Made by a program: the position numbers and the translations under genes. Under the pieces are notes generated by a model. That model did no database searches and was not told the origin of the DNA. It was given only the letters and a program-made list of their open reading frames with translations. Positions 30,284 to 38,989 of a stretch of DNA of 64,000 nucleotides are shown in pieces. Location of the stretch: contig CANQAC010000003.1 in NCBI GenBank assembly GCA_947589345.1, forward strand, positions 1 to 64,000. The letters are read 5' to 3'. Source of the DNA: an uncultured Akkermansia sp. Its GTDB lineage: Bacteria > Verrucomicrobiota > Verrucomicrobiia > Verrucomicrobiales > Akkermansiaceae. Numbering within the stretch: position 1 is the stretch's first letter; the number at the start of each line of letters is the position of its first letter.

Positions 30284-31216
30284 TTACTCACCTCGCTGCA
30301 GTTTATCCAAGATGAGTTCAATAATTTTCAGGGACATTTGACCAGATTCTTCAAGGGATGCGGCAGAAATACGCTGCATGTTATCACGCTTGCTGTGCCA
30401 CCAATTGCTGCCCATGAAGGAAGCAATCATATTGAGCGTCGGAACCCCGGCCTCCATGTACGGACGATGATCATCCCAGTATGACCCCATGTGATACGTC
30501 CACCGATCCTGAGAAAATCCAAGTTGGCGCACGGCCTCCATGTAGATATTGCACATCGCCGGCACCGTGTCCATAATGGGTACGGCAATAACCTTGCCGG
30601 CACCACCCACCATATCCATGTTGATCATACAGGCTGGCAGACCGGCAACTCCGCGCCTTGCCACATCATAGCGCGAACCATACAACCCGTCCGTCTCCGT
30701 AATACGCTCACCTAGTGATTCTTCACCATCAAAAAATATAAGTTCCACCTGGTCGGCCACCTCCACGTTGCGTGCCAATACCCGCGCCAGTTCCAACAAC
30801 ACGGCTGCTCCGCTCGCCCCATCATCCGCCCCAAGGATGGCAGACCCTCCTTTTGTGTCAATGTGGCAAGAAACCAGCAATGGACGTCTCCCCTGCCGCT
30901 CGCTGAATACCGCGCGCAGGTTCACCATATTACAACCCGGAAATGGTGAAAAATGATCGCGCTGCACATGCCATCCCATGACATCCAGCGAGCGAACAAT
31001 ATAGTCCACTTGCGCAGCATAAGCTGCAGAACCCGTAGGACGCGGTCCTAAGTCGCACAAAGCCGCACAGTGGATATAAGCATTTTTCCCGGAAAAACCC
31101 GGCGTATCTTCCACCTCTTGTGCTGTCTCGGCGGACGGTTTCTGTTGTCCAGTTCCTCTCTCCCCACAAGCAGATAGGAGCATGCCCAGCAAAATCACCC
31201 AGAACCACCGTCGCAT
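30284..31216 (-). CDS. M28-family aminopeptidase lipoprotein
   Basis: 310 residues with a lipoprotein signal (LLGMLLSACG; lipidated Cys at about 17). The M28 zinc ligands are seen in SCHIDTKGG, ADDGASGAAV, DGEES and a late histidine in YWDDHRPYMEAG; glutaminyl cyclases share this fold, so that activity is an alternative. It is probably an outer- or inner-membrane-attached peptidase. Start ATG 31216 is preferred because the longer frame lacks a sensible signal. It lies 43 nt after parB; a weak TATTAT 7 nt before the ATG may give it its own promoter. Confidence 0.85.
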   Translation of the reverse strand: MRRWFWVILLGMLLSACGERGTGQQKPSAETAQEVEDTPGFSGKNAYIHCAALCDLGPRPTGSAAYAAQVDYIVRSLDVMGWHVQRDHFSPFPGCNMVNLRAVFSERQGRRPLLVSCHIDTKGGSAILGADDGASGAAVLLELARVLARNVEVADQVELIFFDGEESLGERITETDGLYGSRYDVARRGVAGLPACMINMDMVGGAGKVIAVPIMDTVPAMCNIYMEAVRQLGFSQDRWTYHMGSYWDDHRPYMEAGVPTLNMIASFMGSNWWHSKRDNMQRISAASLEESGQMSLKIIELILDKLQRGE

Positions 31217-31259
31217 CTCGTTGATAATACTCAGGCTCATCATTGGCTGTCTCCCGCAC

Positions 31260-32150
31260 TCATGCACGGGACGTGATGCCGAAAATCTCCAGCAATCGCG
31301 TCAGCTCTGCCGATCCACTATATGCGATCTCAATGACTCCCCCGCGACGCCCTCTGGACAGGATGTTCACGCTGGTGCCCAAGCTCTCGGAAAGTTGGGA
31401 ACAGATAGCTTTGGTGGCGCGGTCGACCGGATGCACCGGCGCGACTTTTGAATCCTTGGATTGCGGCGGTTCCAGCATACTGTGCACCAATTTCTCTGTC
31501 TGGCGAACGGTCATGCCATAATGAGCCACGCGTTGAGCCGCTTTCACCTGCATCTCCGAATCTTTGAGCTGCAGCAGAACTTTGGCATGCCCCACAGAAA
31601 TCTTCTCATCCGTGAGCAGGTGGCGTACTTCCTCCGCCAGGTCAAGCAGGCGTACCATATTGGCAACCATCGCCCGCGACTTGCCGACGTGGCGAGCGAT
31701 CTCTTCCTGCTTGAGTTTGAAACGAGTCTGGAGTAAGTGGTACTGCTCAGCCTCCTCAAGCGGCGAAAGATCTTCGCGTTGCAAGTTTTCAATGAGCGAT
31801 ATCTCCGCCACTTCCTGATCGGTGGCCTTCATCACCACAACTTTCACTTCCTTGTGACCGAGAGTTTGCACCGCACGCAAACGGCGCTCACCGGCTATCA
31901 ACTCAAAGTCTCCGGCCACACGGCGCACGACAAGCGGCTGCACCAATCCTCTCTCCTGGATCGACTTCGCCAATTCGCGAATCTGCTCTTCCTTGAATAT
32001 GCGACGCGGCTGAAAGGGGGAGAGTCGGATCTCGCTCACCTTCGCCGTAATCACACGCTTCTCATCGTTCATCTGCTGCGTCAACGATGCCGATACCTCG
32101 TTCTGCTGAATGAGGGCACTGAGACCCTTCCCTAAAACCTGTCGCGCCAT
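31260..32150 (-). CDS. parB: Chromosome-partitioning protein ParB
   Basis: 296 residues: N-terminal GKGLSALI, the ParB CTP-binding/CTPase part (SPFQPRRIF, GLVQPLVVRR, ELIAGERRLRA), the central HTH (EEIARHVGKSRAMVANMVRLL) and a short C-terminal dimerisation part. It loads on parS as a CTP-driven clamp. No parA is adjacent within the window and no full parS sequence (TGTTTCACGTGAAACA type) was found nearby. A promoter ends 9 nt before ATG 32150. Confidence 0.94.
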   Translation of the reverse strand: MARQVLGKGLSALIQQNEVSASLTQQMNDEKRVITAKVSEIRLSPFQPRRIFKEEQIRELAKSIQERGLVQPLVVRRVAGDFELIAGERRLRAVQTLGHKEVKVVVMKATDQEVAEISLIENLQREDLSPLEEAEQYHLLQTRFKLKQEEIARHVGKSRAMVANMVRLLDLAEEVRHLLTDEKISVGHAKVLLQLKDSEMQVKAAQRVAHYGMTVRQTEKLVHSMLEPPQSKDSKVAPVHPVDRATKAICSQLSESLGTSVNILSRGRRGGVIEIAYSGSAELTRLLEIFGITSRA

Positions 32151-32159
32151 ACGCGTCGG

Positions 32160-32188
32160 ATTCTAGCTGATAAGAACACGAATTGCAA
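32160..32188 (-). promoter_or_regulatory. parB promoter
   Basis: Minus strand TTGCAA (32183-32188), 17 bp, TAGAAT (32160-32165), 9 nt to the ATG. Confidence 0.65.
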
Positions 32189-32268
32189 TCTCTTTTTGTC
32201 TGATGCACAACCGCCCTATTTGTTGGAGTTTTGAGGCCCAATCACTGTATCTTGTACACATTTTCGAC

Positions 32269-32293
32269 GCATTGTCCCATATCATGACAATGC
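32269..32293. repeat. Inverted repeat between hisC and parB
   Basis: GCATTGTC and GACAATGC form 8-bp perfect arms around a 9-nt spacer. It sits about 50 nt past the hisC stop and 80 nt upstream of the parB -35. It could be an operator or a weak terminator stem; no T-tract follows directly. Confidence 0.45.
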
Positions 32294-32345
32294 GATGTAT
32301 AACACCGCCTTATTTTCCCATGCGATTTTTTAATGGAACGGAGAA

Positions 32346-33443
32346 TTACCGCTCGAGCGCTGCCTGAAGTACCCGCAAACAACGATCGTTTTGCTCGGGT
32401 GTTCCAATGGTAATGCGCACGTACTCATGCAATCCATAACCATCCATGGGGCGTAGGATAACTCCGCGCTTCAAGCACTCGTGGAAGATTCGTTGTCCAT
32501 TCCCTACATTGACCAACACAAAGTTTCCCTGACTCGGCACAAATGGTACTCCCCATGTCTGAAAAGCTTCCTCATAGCGGCGCATCTCGGCACGTACCAA
32601 GGATACAGAGTTCAGCACATGCTGCTCATCATCCAGAGCAGCCAGAGCAGCTGTCTGTGCAAGATTGCTCATGTTAAACGGTGAGCGAACTTTGTGCAGC
32701 ATTCCGGCGATCTCGGACGTGGTGATTGCAAACCCAGCGCGCACGCCTGCCAGCCCATAGGCCTTTGAAAAAGTACGCAACACCACCACATTTTTTCCGG
32801 CGCGTACGTAGCGCAAGGTGTCCGGCTGAGGGTCAGCAAAGTGGATGTAGGCCTCATCGAAAGCGACCATGACATGTTCCGGCACTTCTGCCATGAAATC
32901 ATCCAACTCACCTTGCTGCACCATCGTGCCGACAGGATTGGTGGGGTTGGTAACGAACACGACGCGTGTGCGAGGGGTAATGGCGCGCAGCATTGCCTGC
33001 AGGTCATGTGTCCAATCCGGCTTATTTTCCACCTCCACGAACTCAGCGCCAAAAAGCTTGCACATCAGCGGATACATGGTGAAACTATAGCGCGCAGCTA
33101 CAAGTTCTGCTCCCGGCCCGAGACAAGTATGACACACGAGTTCAATGAGTTCACTGCTCCCGCTGCCCACCACTGTCTGCTCAAAATCCACCCCGAAGAT
33201 CTGGGCAATTTTCGTACGAAGCTCATATGAAGCCCCATCTGGATAAAGGTTTACATCCTGAGCAGCCAGCTGCATCGCCTGCACGGCACGCGGCGAGGCC
33301 CCCAATGGGTTCTCATTGGAGGCCAGCTTCACAATATCCTCCGGTTTCATGTGAAGTTCACGAGCTGTTTCAGAGATTGGCTTACCAGGCTTATATGCCT
33401 GTATCTCCTGCACATAGTTGTGTACGTACGGTAATATGCTCAT
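32346..33443 (-). CDS. hisC: Histidinol-phosphate aminotransferase HisC
   Basis: 365 residues, fold-type I PLP enzyme of histidine synthesis. SNENPLG, NPTNPVG, DEAYIHF and the PLP lysine in RTFSKAYGLAG are all present, as is the C-terminal RITIGTPEQND. ATG 33443 (MSILPYVHNYV) is supported by a TATAAT 7 nt before it; the longer ORF to 33560 runs through the promoter. Other his genes are absent, so the locus is scattered; related aminotransferase roles (aromatic) cannot be excluded. Confidence 0.92.
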   Translation of the reverse strand: MSILPYVHNYVQEIQAYKPGKPISETARELHMKPEDIVKLASNENPLGASPRAVQAMQLAAQDVNLYPDGASYELRTKIAQIFGVDFEQTVVGSGSSELIELVCHTCLGPGAELVAARYSFTMYPLMCKLFGAEFVEVENKPDWTHDLQAMLRAITPRTRVVFVTNPTNPVGTMVQQGELDDFMAEVPEHVMVAFDEAYIHFADPQPDTLRYVRAGKNVVVLRTFSKAYGLAGVRAGFAITTSEIAGMLHKVRSPFNMSNLAQTAALAALDDEQHVLNSVSLVRAEMRRYEEAFQTWGVPFVPSQGNFVLVNVGNGQRIFHECLKRGVILRPMDGYGLHEYVRITIGTPEQNDRCLRVLQAALER

Positions 33444-33450
33444 GGTCGCG

Positions 33451-33479
33451 ATTATACAATCCGCGCGAGTATAATACAA
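33451..33479 (-). promoter_or_regulatory. hisC promoter
   Basis: Minus strand TTGTAT (33474-33479), 17 bp, TATAAT (33451-33456), 7 nt to ATG 33443; near-leaderless. Confidence 0.75.
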
Positions 33480-33482
33480 GCC

Positions 33483-33511
33483 TTGATTCCATGACCCTTT
33501 CCGTGTAGAAT
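33483..33511 (+). promoter_or_regulatory. Promoter of the 33518 gene, predicted leaderless
   Basis: TTGATT (33483-33488), 17 bp, TAGAAT (33506-33511), 6 nt to ATG 33518. Divergent from hisC with only 74 nt between the two start codons. Confidence 0.7.
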
Positions 33512-33517
33512 GAGAGC

Positions 33518-34531
33518 ATGACGGTACAAGTGCGGAACAATAGTCTCTTCGCCATGGCAATCGCCGTTGGTCTGGTCTTTATCACGGTCATCTGCTGGTT
33601 GCACTCCGCTGCCATCTCCCGCGATTTCCTCGATACGCTGACCTCACCGGAGGAAACGCCCGGCAGCCACTTTGAACTGAATTTTGATTACAATCTTGGC
33701 GACCCATCCCCTTACACTCGCTTGCTTGGCGCAGAGCATTACGACCCCTACCTGCGTATCCCCGGTGATGCTCCGGTTCATGTGCGCATCTACACCCACC
33801 GCGGGAAGCTGTGTGCTCATCTGGCGTTACCGGATGGCGCCGAGCTGCCGGAAGGAATACGTGTGATTGGACGTGTGCAGCAAACCAGTATGATATATCG
33901 TCGGCATCCGGACGGGCTGCGTCACCCGCTGAGACTTCTTTTGTTGACCTTTGAGTTATGGGGCAAGGAATCTCCCAGGCCCTTGGCCGTAATACTGCAG
34001 ACGATAGAACTGGACATCATGGCGCACACGGCGGACTACGTACCATGCCTCACGTTGCCGGATGCGTACGCCGGCCGCCCCTGCAAAGATATTAACATGC
34101 CACACCGTGGAGAACTGCCTTCCAAGATTGATGCTCCGCCAGTACCTGCAGCTATTCTGCGCATGGTCTACGCTTTGGCTTCTGTGGAGGATCAAACTCA
34201 CGCCGATTTGGTCGCCTCAGCCCTGCGCGAGTACGCCGACATCGTCATCCGGCACGAACCCTTTCCCTTGCGCCCATGGCCGGATAACTGGGGCGAGATC
34301 AAAGGATATGTCCGCGATGCCTCTCGGCTCATCACTCCGACACTTACTTATCTGCAGGAACACGAATGCTTCCACTCCTCTAACCTCAGTTCCTTTATCA
34401 ATGGACCAGTGTTCGAGGCAATCTTTGGCACCCGATTTGAGGATACCTCGAGTGATCGTGTGCAGCGGCAACCCATCCCGATGTACCGCAGACCTAACCT
34501 GCCTTGTGATACCTGCGAACTTCAGAACTGA
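33518..34531 (+). CDS. Hypothetical membrane-anchored protein
   Basis: 337 residues with one N-terminal transmembrane helix (LFAMAIAVGLVFITVICWL) and a large domain presumably outside the inner membrane. No family recognised; the LLTFELWGKES and LTLPDAYAGRPC regions show no catalytic pattern. The C-terminus has a CDTCELQN end with two cysteines. Its stop overlaps the stop of the convergent secreted thioredoxin-like gene by 10 nt. Confidence 0.7.
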   Translation: MTVQVRNNSLFAMAIAVGLVFITVICWLHSAAISRDFLDTLTSPEETPGSHFELNFDYNLGDPSPYTRLLGAEHYDPYLRIPGDAPVHVRIYTHRGKLCAHLALPDGAELPEGIRVIGRVQQTSMIYRRHPDGLRHPLRLLLLTFELWGKESPRPLAVILQTIELDIMAHTADYVPCLTLPDAYAGRPCKDINMPHRGELPSKIDAPPVPAAILRMVYALASVEDQTHADLVASALREYADIVIRHEPFPLRPWPDNWGEIKGYVRDASRLITPTLTYLQEHECFHSSNLSSFINGPVFEAIFGTRFEDTSSDRVQRQPIPMYRRPNLPCDTCELQN

Positions 34532-35808
34532 GGAATTTTTCGCAAGGGCGGCACGCTATTCTGCCCGGGTGATCCATGGCTATCAAGGCTTCCCTCAGGG
34601 GCGGCTGCTCGTTGCTTCAAGGGCGATGCCGCGCTCTCTTGCGCGCCTTTCTGCCAAGTATTGAGGGCCGACTGGAGTTGCATATCCGGATACCCACTGT
34701 AGAGTACTTGCGAGTGCTCGTTGACAAGCACTGCATGAGGCAGCTGACTCACGCGATATGCCCGACCGGCCGTACCCTGTTCATCATCCATATAGCACAC
34801 TTTTATCCCGTTCTCCCGGAGAAGTTTCTCAAGCTCCTCGCGAGTTCGATGTACCACCACCGGGCATAACACTAACTGGGGATATTGCGCTATCAGTGCG
34901 GCCTGCTTGCGCATGATGGAAAAACCGACATCTTCCTCCGGATCCCAAAAAAATATCAGGTTGGCCTTGCCCACTACAGGAAACAAACTATCCGTCCCAT
35001 GCGCATCCACCACCTTGATGCGTGGAGGTATAGCTCCTTCATCCAGCTTGCTAATGCGATAAATAAGTTCCTGGGCAGCATCAGTGAGACTTACGTCGCC
35101 AAACTGAGCATCTTGCGGCGATAATATGAGAGCCTGTCGAATCAGGTAAATGCGCTTAGCGCGCGCATGAGCACGGCCTCCTACTTCGCCGGCCAACGTA
35201 GGATTGGCTAGCATCACGCTCATAGCCAAGGCTGCCGCCCCACGAGCGGCGGGATGACTGTTACGTTCATAAATCTTCTGCAAAACTTCGTAGACATCTG
35301 CGCCGCTGTTTTGTGCCAGCTTCGCACAAACCTCTCCAATGAGAGGTGATCCGAAATGACGATAACGCACCGAATTCAACAGAGCCTGCGCCCCAACCGC
35401 CAGCTTCTGCGGATCTTTTTCGTAAAGCTTCGCCAGACTCTCCGGGTGATTCAAGAACCACACCACAGCGGGAGCCGCCCACGGCTCATCCATCTCATAC
35501 GTCTTAATCTTTTTCTGAGACCGATTATCGACCTTCCCACGACCTCCTCCGGCAGTATCCGGAACGTCCCGAGTGCCGGTGAGACCGCGGATCGATTTCC
35601 ATAAAGCTTCGGCCACTTCCCCCGTGGATGGCGGGAGAATCGCATCCCGCTGCTCCGGGGTAGTGGCCACACTCAGGGCAGCGTGATATTCCGCCTCCTG
35701 CTGTTCCCAGAGTTCCAACGCCTGCTTCATCTGCTGCTCATTGGCACGGCTGAGAGGCAACAAAAATGCTGCCGACAAGGCTGCCCACGCTGTGTATCGC
35801 ATCTTCAT
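34522..35808 (-). CDS. Secreted protein with helical repeats and a thioredoxin-like C-terminus
   Basis: 428 residues; signal peptide MKMRYTAWAALSAAFLLPLSRA. The middle (about 90-240) is alpha-helical with HEAT-like character (AARGAAALAMSVMLANPTLAG). The C-terminal 140 residues read like a thioredoxin fold (ANLIFFWDPEEDVGFSIMRK, VSQLPHAVLVNEHSQVLYSG with the cis-Pro region) but the CxxC site is replaced, so it is unlikely to be a disulfide oxidoreductase. ATG 35808 follows a TATAAT by 6 nt. Function unknown. Confidence 0.75.
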   Translation of the reverse strand: MKMRYTAWAALSAAFLLPLSRANEQQMKQALELWEQQEAEYHAALSVATTPEQRDAILPPSTGEVAEALWKSIRGLTGTRDVPDTAGGGRGKVDNRSQKKIKTYEMDEPWAAPAVVWFLNHPESLAKLYEKDPQKLAVGAQALLNSVRYRHFGSPLIGEVCAKLAQNSGADVYEVLQKIYERNSHPAARGAAALAMSVMLANPTLAGEVGGRAHARAKRIYLIRQALILSPQDAQFGDVSLTDAAQELIYRISKLDEGAIPPRIKVVDAHGTDSLFPVVGKANLIFFWDPEEDVGFSIMRKQAALIAQYPQLVLCPVVVHRTREELEKLLRENGIKVCYMDDEQGTAGRAYRVSQLPHAVLVNEHSQVLYSGYPDMQLQSALNTWQKGAQESAASPLKQRAAAPEGSLDSHGSPGQNSVPPLRKIPQF

Positions 35809-35814
35809 GCCTCC

Positions 35815-35843
35815 ATTATAGGACCGCACGTCTCATTCATCAA
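35815..35843 (-). promoter_or_regulatory. Promoter of the secreted thioredoxin-like gene, predicted leaderless
   Basis: Minus strand TTGATG (35838-35843), 17 bp, TATAAT (35815-35820), 6 nt (GGAGGC) to ATG 35808. One of the best examples in the window. Confidence 0.75.
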
Positions 35844-35889
35844 GTGCTAAAAGAAAACCCAAGTAGTAGCATTGGGGAAAATGCGGTTG

Positions 35890-37401
35890 TTATTCGGGGA
35901 GATAATCCAGAACTTCCTGCCAGCTCAAAATGCGCACGCACAGGAACACCAGGTGAATCGTATGCCACCAATTATTTTCATACGATGAGATGATTTTGTA
36001 GGGTATTTTGTTCCCCTCTGAGTTGGTGAAAAGGGCTGTGGAACGATCCACCTCATCCCTCGGCACGTTCCATTGGCGGTCAAAGGTCTCAATGCTGATA
36101 AAGCCTTTCCCTTTCACGGGCGACGAGTTGTCCCACGTGGTGAGCTGTCCGCTGAGTTCCGCGCGCAGCAAGACACGAAGGGTTGGAGGCAAGCAATGGA
36201 ACCTTTCCTTGGCAACCAGACGCGCCATCTGTTGAATCGGTTCTTTGAAACGCTCCAAGATGAACTCGTGAGGCAGATTGCTCAGGGCTCCGGGGGCTTG
36301 AGGCTTCGCCACCATTTTCTCCCCATCGGGTAAGATAATCGGAGAACCATCGGCTAAGCAGAAGTAGCCTTTGATATTGGTAATTTTCCTTCCGTCGGGC
36401 AGCATGATAGTAGAGCCGGGATTCAGGTACTGGTTGCTGTTATATGGAGAAGAGCGGTAATCGACATCATGAAAATACAGGCCCATGGCAGCGGCCAAGC
36501 GTACATTTCTCTCATCCTCAGAAAGAGCGTTGAGCATGTCTGCCACCGCACTCATCTGTTCCTTCTCGGCGTCTGCCAACCGCTCCTTGTACGCCTTATA
36601 CTGCTCGCGTATCGCCTCTACTTCCTCCGGAAAGAGCGCAAGGATATCTTTAGCGCCGATGAGATTCTCGCAACGTTCAACAATCTGACGCCATCGTGTA
36701 TAACGCACTCTTTGCACCGGATCCTCATAGATGTCCTTGATCTTTCTTTCCTTTCCGTCAGGTCCCGTGTACAAGGCCCTATCGGTGTCTCCGTGCCAGA
36801 TATACTTGATTCCACAATCCATGGTCGCCTCGGTGCGGTATCCTTTCCACGCGTCGCTACCGTCCTGATGGTAGATTTTCTTGTCGAAGGTAGCTAGTAA
36901 CGCCCAGCGATGTTCATCCGGCATGTTCTTCAGCAAGTATTTTGCCGTGTTGCGCACAACAGTTTCAACGTCTTTCCTGAAAAAGCCGAGCGCAGCGTCT
37001 TTTTTGAAAAATTTCACCTCCTCGTAGATCTCGCCCCAAAACTTTGATTTATCTACCTCGCTGTAATTCATAGGACGCTGCCCACGGCCCGCAAAAAAAG
37101 CCTTCCCCTGATAATGGCACGTCCCCGGGGCGCCCTGATAAATGAACATCGACTGTGAACCGTCTTTGCAAAACATGAGACCCAGCTGCTCGGCAAGAAA
37201 GCATTCGCGAGTGATGGGAGGCAGTTGACGCACCTTTTTTACCGTTTCCATGAGTTCCTTACGCTTTACACCCTTGATGTCAGATACATCCACCGGTTTG
37301 TAGGCGGCGTAAACACAATCTGGGAATACAGTGAGCAGCGCTATAGTGATCTCAATCGCTATTCTTATCCAAAGACACTTATTTTCAATCAATTTGAACA
37401 T
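35890..37401 (-). CDS. Hypothetical secreted protein
   Basis: 503 residues with an N-terminal signal or anchor (IRIAIEITIALLTVFPDCVYA). No family recognised. The sequence is rich in charged residues. A repeated short phrase, MLPDGRKIT and ILPDGEKMV, near residues 330-365 suggests small beta repeats. A helical, glutamate-rich stretch (EEVEAIREQYKAYKERL) lies near the middle. ATG 37401 gives a sensible signal; the longer ORF (37446) does not. A weak TATTAA lies 10 nt upstream. Confidence 0.65.
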   Translation of the reverse strand: MFKLIENKCLWIRIAIEITIALLTVFPDCVYAAYKPVDVSDIKGVKRKELMETVKKVRQLPPITRECFLAEQLGLMFCKDGSQSMFIYQGAPGTCHYQGKAFFAGRGQRPMNYSEVDKSKFWGEIYEEVKFFKKDAALGFFRKDVETVVRNTAKYLLKNMPDEHRWALLATFDKKIYHQDGSDAWKGYRTEATMDCGIKYIWHGDTDRALYTGPDGKERKIKDIYEDPVQRVRYTRWRQIVERCENLIGAKDILALFPEEVEAIREQYKAYKERLADAEKEQMSAVADMLNALSEDERNVRLAAAMGLYFHDVDYRSSPYNSNQYLNPGSTIMLPDGRKITNIKGYFCLADGSPIILPDGEKMVAKPQAPGALSNLPHEFILERFKEPIQQMARLVAKERFHCLPPTLRVLLRAELSGQLTTWDNSSPVKGKGFISIETFDRQWNVPRDEVDRSTALFTNSEGNKIPYKIISSYENNWWHTIHLVFLCVRILSWQEVLDYLPE

Positions 37402-37661
37402 ATCAACACCGTTAATATGAGACAACTCAACCTCACCAAGTCGCAAATCCTTGGCTCAATTCCTGTGTGCGCCTTCCAGCGCCGTTGCGTTTGCGTCCGA
37501 CCTGTAGCGAAAAACCCCTCATTTTATGAAACATGTATATCTCTTTTGAGAAGCAATGTCAAATAAATAATTGTTGCCATTGAGCATTTTTCAGCAAACT
37601 AGCATCGGGTGGAACTTCAAATTCTGCAAAAAGAAAAAGATCAATGGGGAGGTTTTAGGAG

Positions 37662-37874
37662 ATGTCTGTGGAAAATGTAGAGACAGATGCCGTACAGTGC
37701 ATTGCTTCTGAGAGGAGATGTGCAAACCACCCCACGCAATGCGTAAGATGCTGGATGCGTCGCGTTCACGCTTTTGAATCCTCACGGGATGCGCACTGTT
37801 TTTCAGAACACAAACAGACAACGGCAAATGCGTTTGCACTGGGGCTTCCTCTTGCCAAATGCGAGGAGCTGTGA
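37662..37874 (+). CDS. Possible small cysteine-rich protein
   Basis: A 70-codon ORF with eight or so Cys/His residues (QCIASERRCANHP, QCVRCWMRR) and AGGAG placed just before its ATG. It fills otherwise empty sequence but overlaps the 37889 promoter at its end. No family recognised; it may be chance. Confidence 0.25.
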   Translation: MSVENVETDAVQCIASERRCANHPTQCVRCWMRRVHAFESSRDAHCFSEHKQTTANAFALGLPLAKCEEL

Positions 37875-37880
37875 TAGGAT
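37852..37880 (+). promoter_or_regulatory. Promoter of the 37889 gene
   Basis: TTGCCA (37852-37857), 17 bp, TAGGAT (37875-37880), 8 nt to ATG 37889. Confidence 0.65.
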
Positions 37881-37888
37881 GGAACTCA

Positions 37889-38989
37889 ATGAGGAGATGG
37901 ATGACACGCATCTTGCTGGTACTGCTGCTTGTGGCGTTGACGGCAGGCGTTTTTTTGTGGGTCAAAGTCAATCGGAAAACGGAGCAGCTTCTCCAACCCG
38001 TCAATCCTGTTTACCAAGGCTACTCAGATCTGCCTGACAAAACTCAGGGCGTGCAGCTTGATCCTTTCTCCTTGACCGGGCGGGATGGTCATCGCATCCA
38101 AGCCTGTCTGGTACGCGCTTCATCCGGAAAAGATATCACTCCCCGCCAGCAGACCCTGTTGGAGCGTTTACAAAATCACATACCCGACCGCCTGCGTCAG
38201 ATCGACTTCGTCCTCATCTGCGTGGATTGGGATCACGGCATCCGCTCCGCTCTTCCCTTGGCTGAGCAATTCGCTGCCGCCGGCATCACTTGCGTGCTCT
38301 GGGAACCCCGAGGCAGCATGTCTTCCCGTCCTTACTGCACCCACGGCGTACTCGAGAGCCAAGATGTTCCCCTCATCATCAACGCACTTGAGGAGCAAGC
38401 CGGTCGCAAGGATCTGATGATTCTGGGAGTCGGTCAACGTTTCGGTGCAGAACTCATGCTGCATGCCGCCGTCAGTGATCCCCGACTTCGCGCCGTGGCA
38501 GCTATTGACACCCGCGCCTCTTTGAGCAACCGGATCAAACGCAGTGGTACTTCACTGCTCATCCGCGAGCTGGTCGGGTGGCGTATGAAGGCTCTCACTG
38601 GTCTTGAACCCTTTGATATAGCGGCTGTACAGAGTATTTTTCGCCTGCCGCGCCAAGTACCGATTCTGCTTGCATTCTCAAGCGAAGATGATCCGGATAG
38701 TCTGCCGGAAGATTCTATCGCTCTCTACACCCAACTTCACCCGGAACAGCGTTGCCTCATCACTTTACGCACACAGAAAGACGCCGCTGATGCGGTCACG
38801 CGCGATGTCGTGTACACCCAGAAAGGAGAAACCCGCGAGGTACAACAACACGCCGAAGCGCTTTTGCTGCGAGATGCAGACGATATCCCCGTGCAAATCT
38901 TACGCTGGATGAATGAGAAGCTGCCGACATTGCAGGAACTGCCCCCCGACGAGTTGGGAGACCAATCCCTATTAACGCCCAAGTCATGA
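37889..38989 (+). CDS. Membrane-anchored alpha/beta-hydrolase-like protein lacking the usual nucleophile
   Basis: 366 residues: transmembrane anchor (ILLVLLLVALTAGVFLWV), then an alpha/beta-hydrolase-like fold (LICVDWDHGIRSALPLAEQFA, VLWEPRG as the oxyanion-side strand). Where the GxSxG nucleophile elbow is expected (after strand DLMILGV) the sequence reads GVGQRFGAEL, with no serine. It is therefore probably not an active esterase of the standard kind. The OmpA-like gene overlaps its stop by 4 nt, so it belongs to an envelope operon. Confidence 0.7.
   Translation: MRRWMTRILLVLLLVALTAGVFLWVKVNRKTEQLLQPVNPVYQGYSDLPDKTQGVQLDPFSLTGRDGHRIQACLVRASSGKDITPRQQTLLERLQNHIPDRLRQIDFVLICVDWDHGIRSALPLAEQFAAAGITCVLWEPRGSMSSRPYCTHGVLESQDVPLIINALEEQAGRKDLMILGVGQRFGAELMLHAAVSDPRLRAVAAIDTRASLSNRIKRSGTSLLIRELVGWRMKALTGLEPFDIAAVQSIFRLPRQVPILLAFSSEDDPDSLPEDSIALYTQLHPEQRCLITLRTQKDAADAVTRDVVYTQKGETREVQQHAEALLLRDADDIPVQILRWMNEKLPTLQELPPDELGDQSLLTPKS

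Larger units (their letters stand above)
37402..37888. other. Intergenic region with one weak small ORF
   Basis: About 490 nt between divergent genes. The 5' part holds the presumed promoter of the 35890 gene; the 3' part holds the promoter of the 37889 gene. Apart from the 37662 ORF I see no gene or RNA. Confidence 0.4.
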
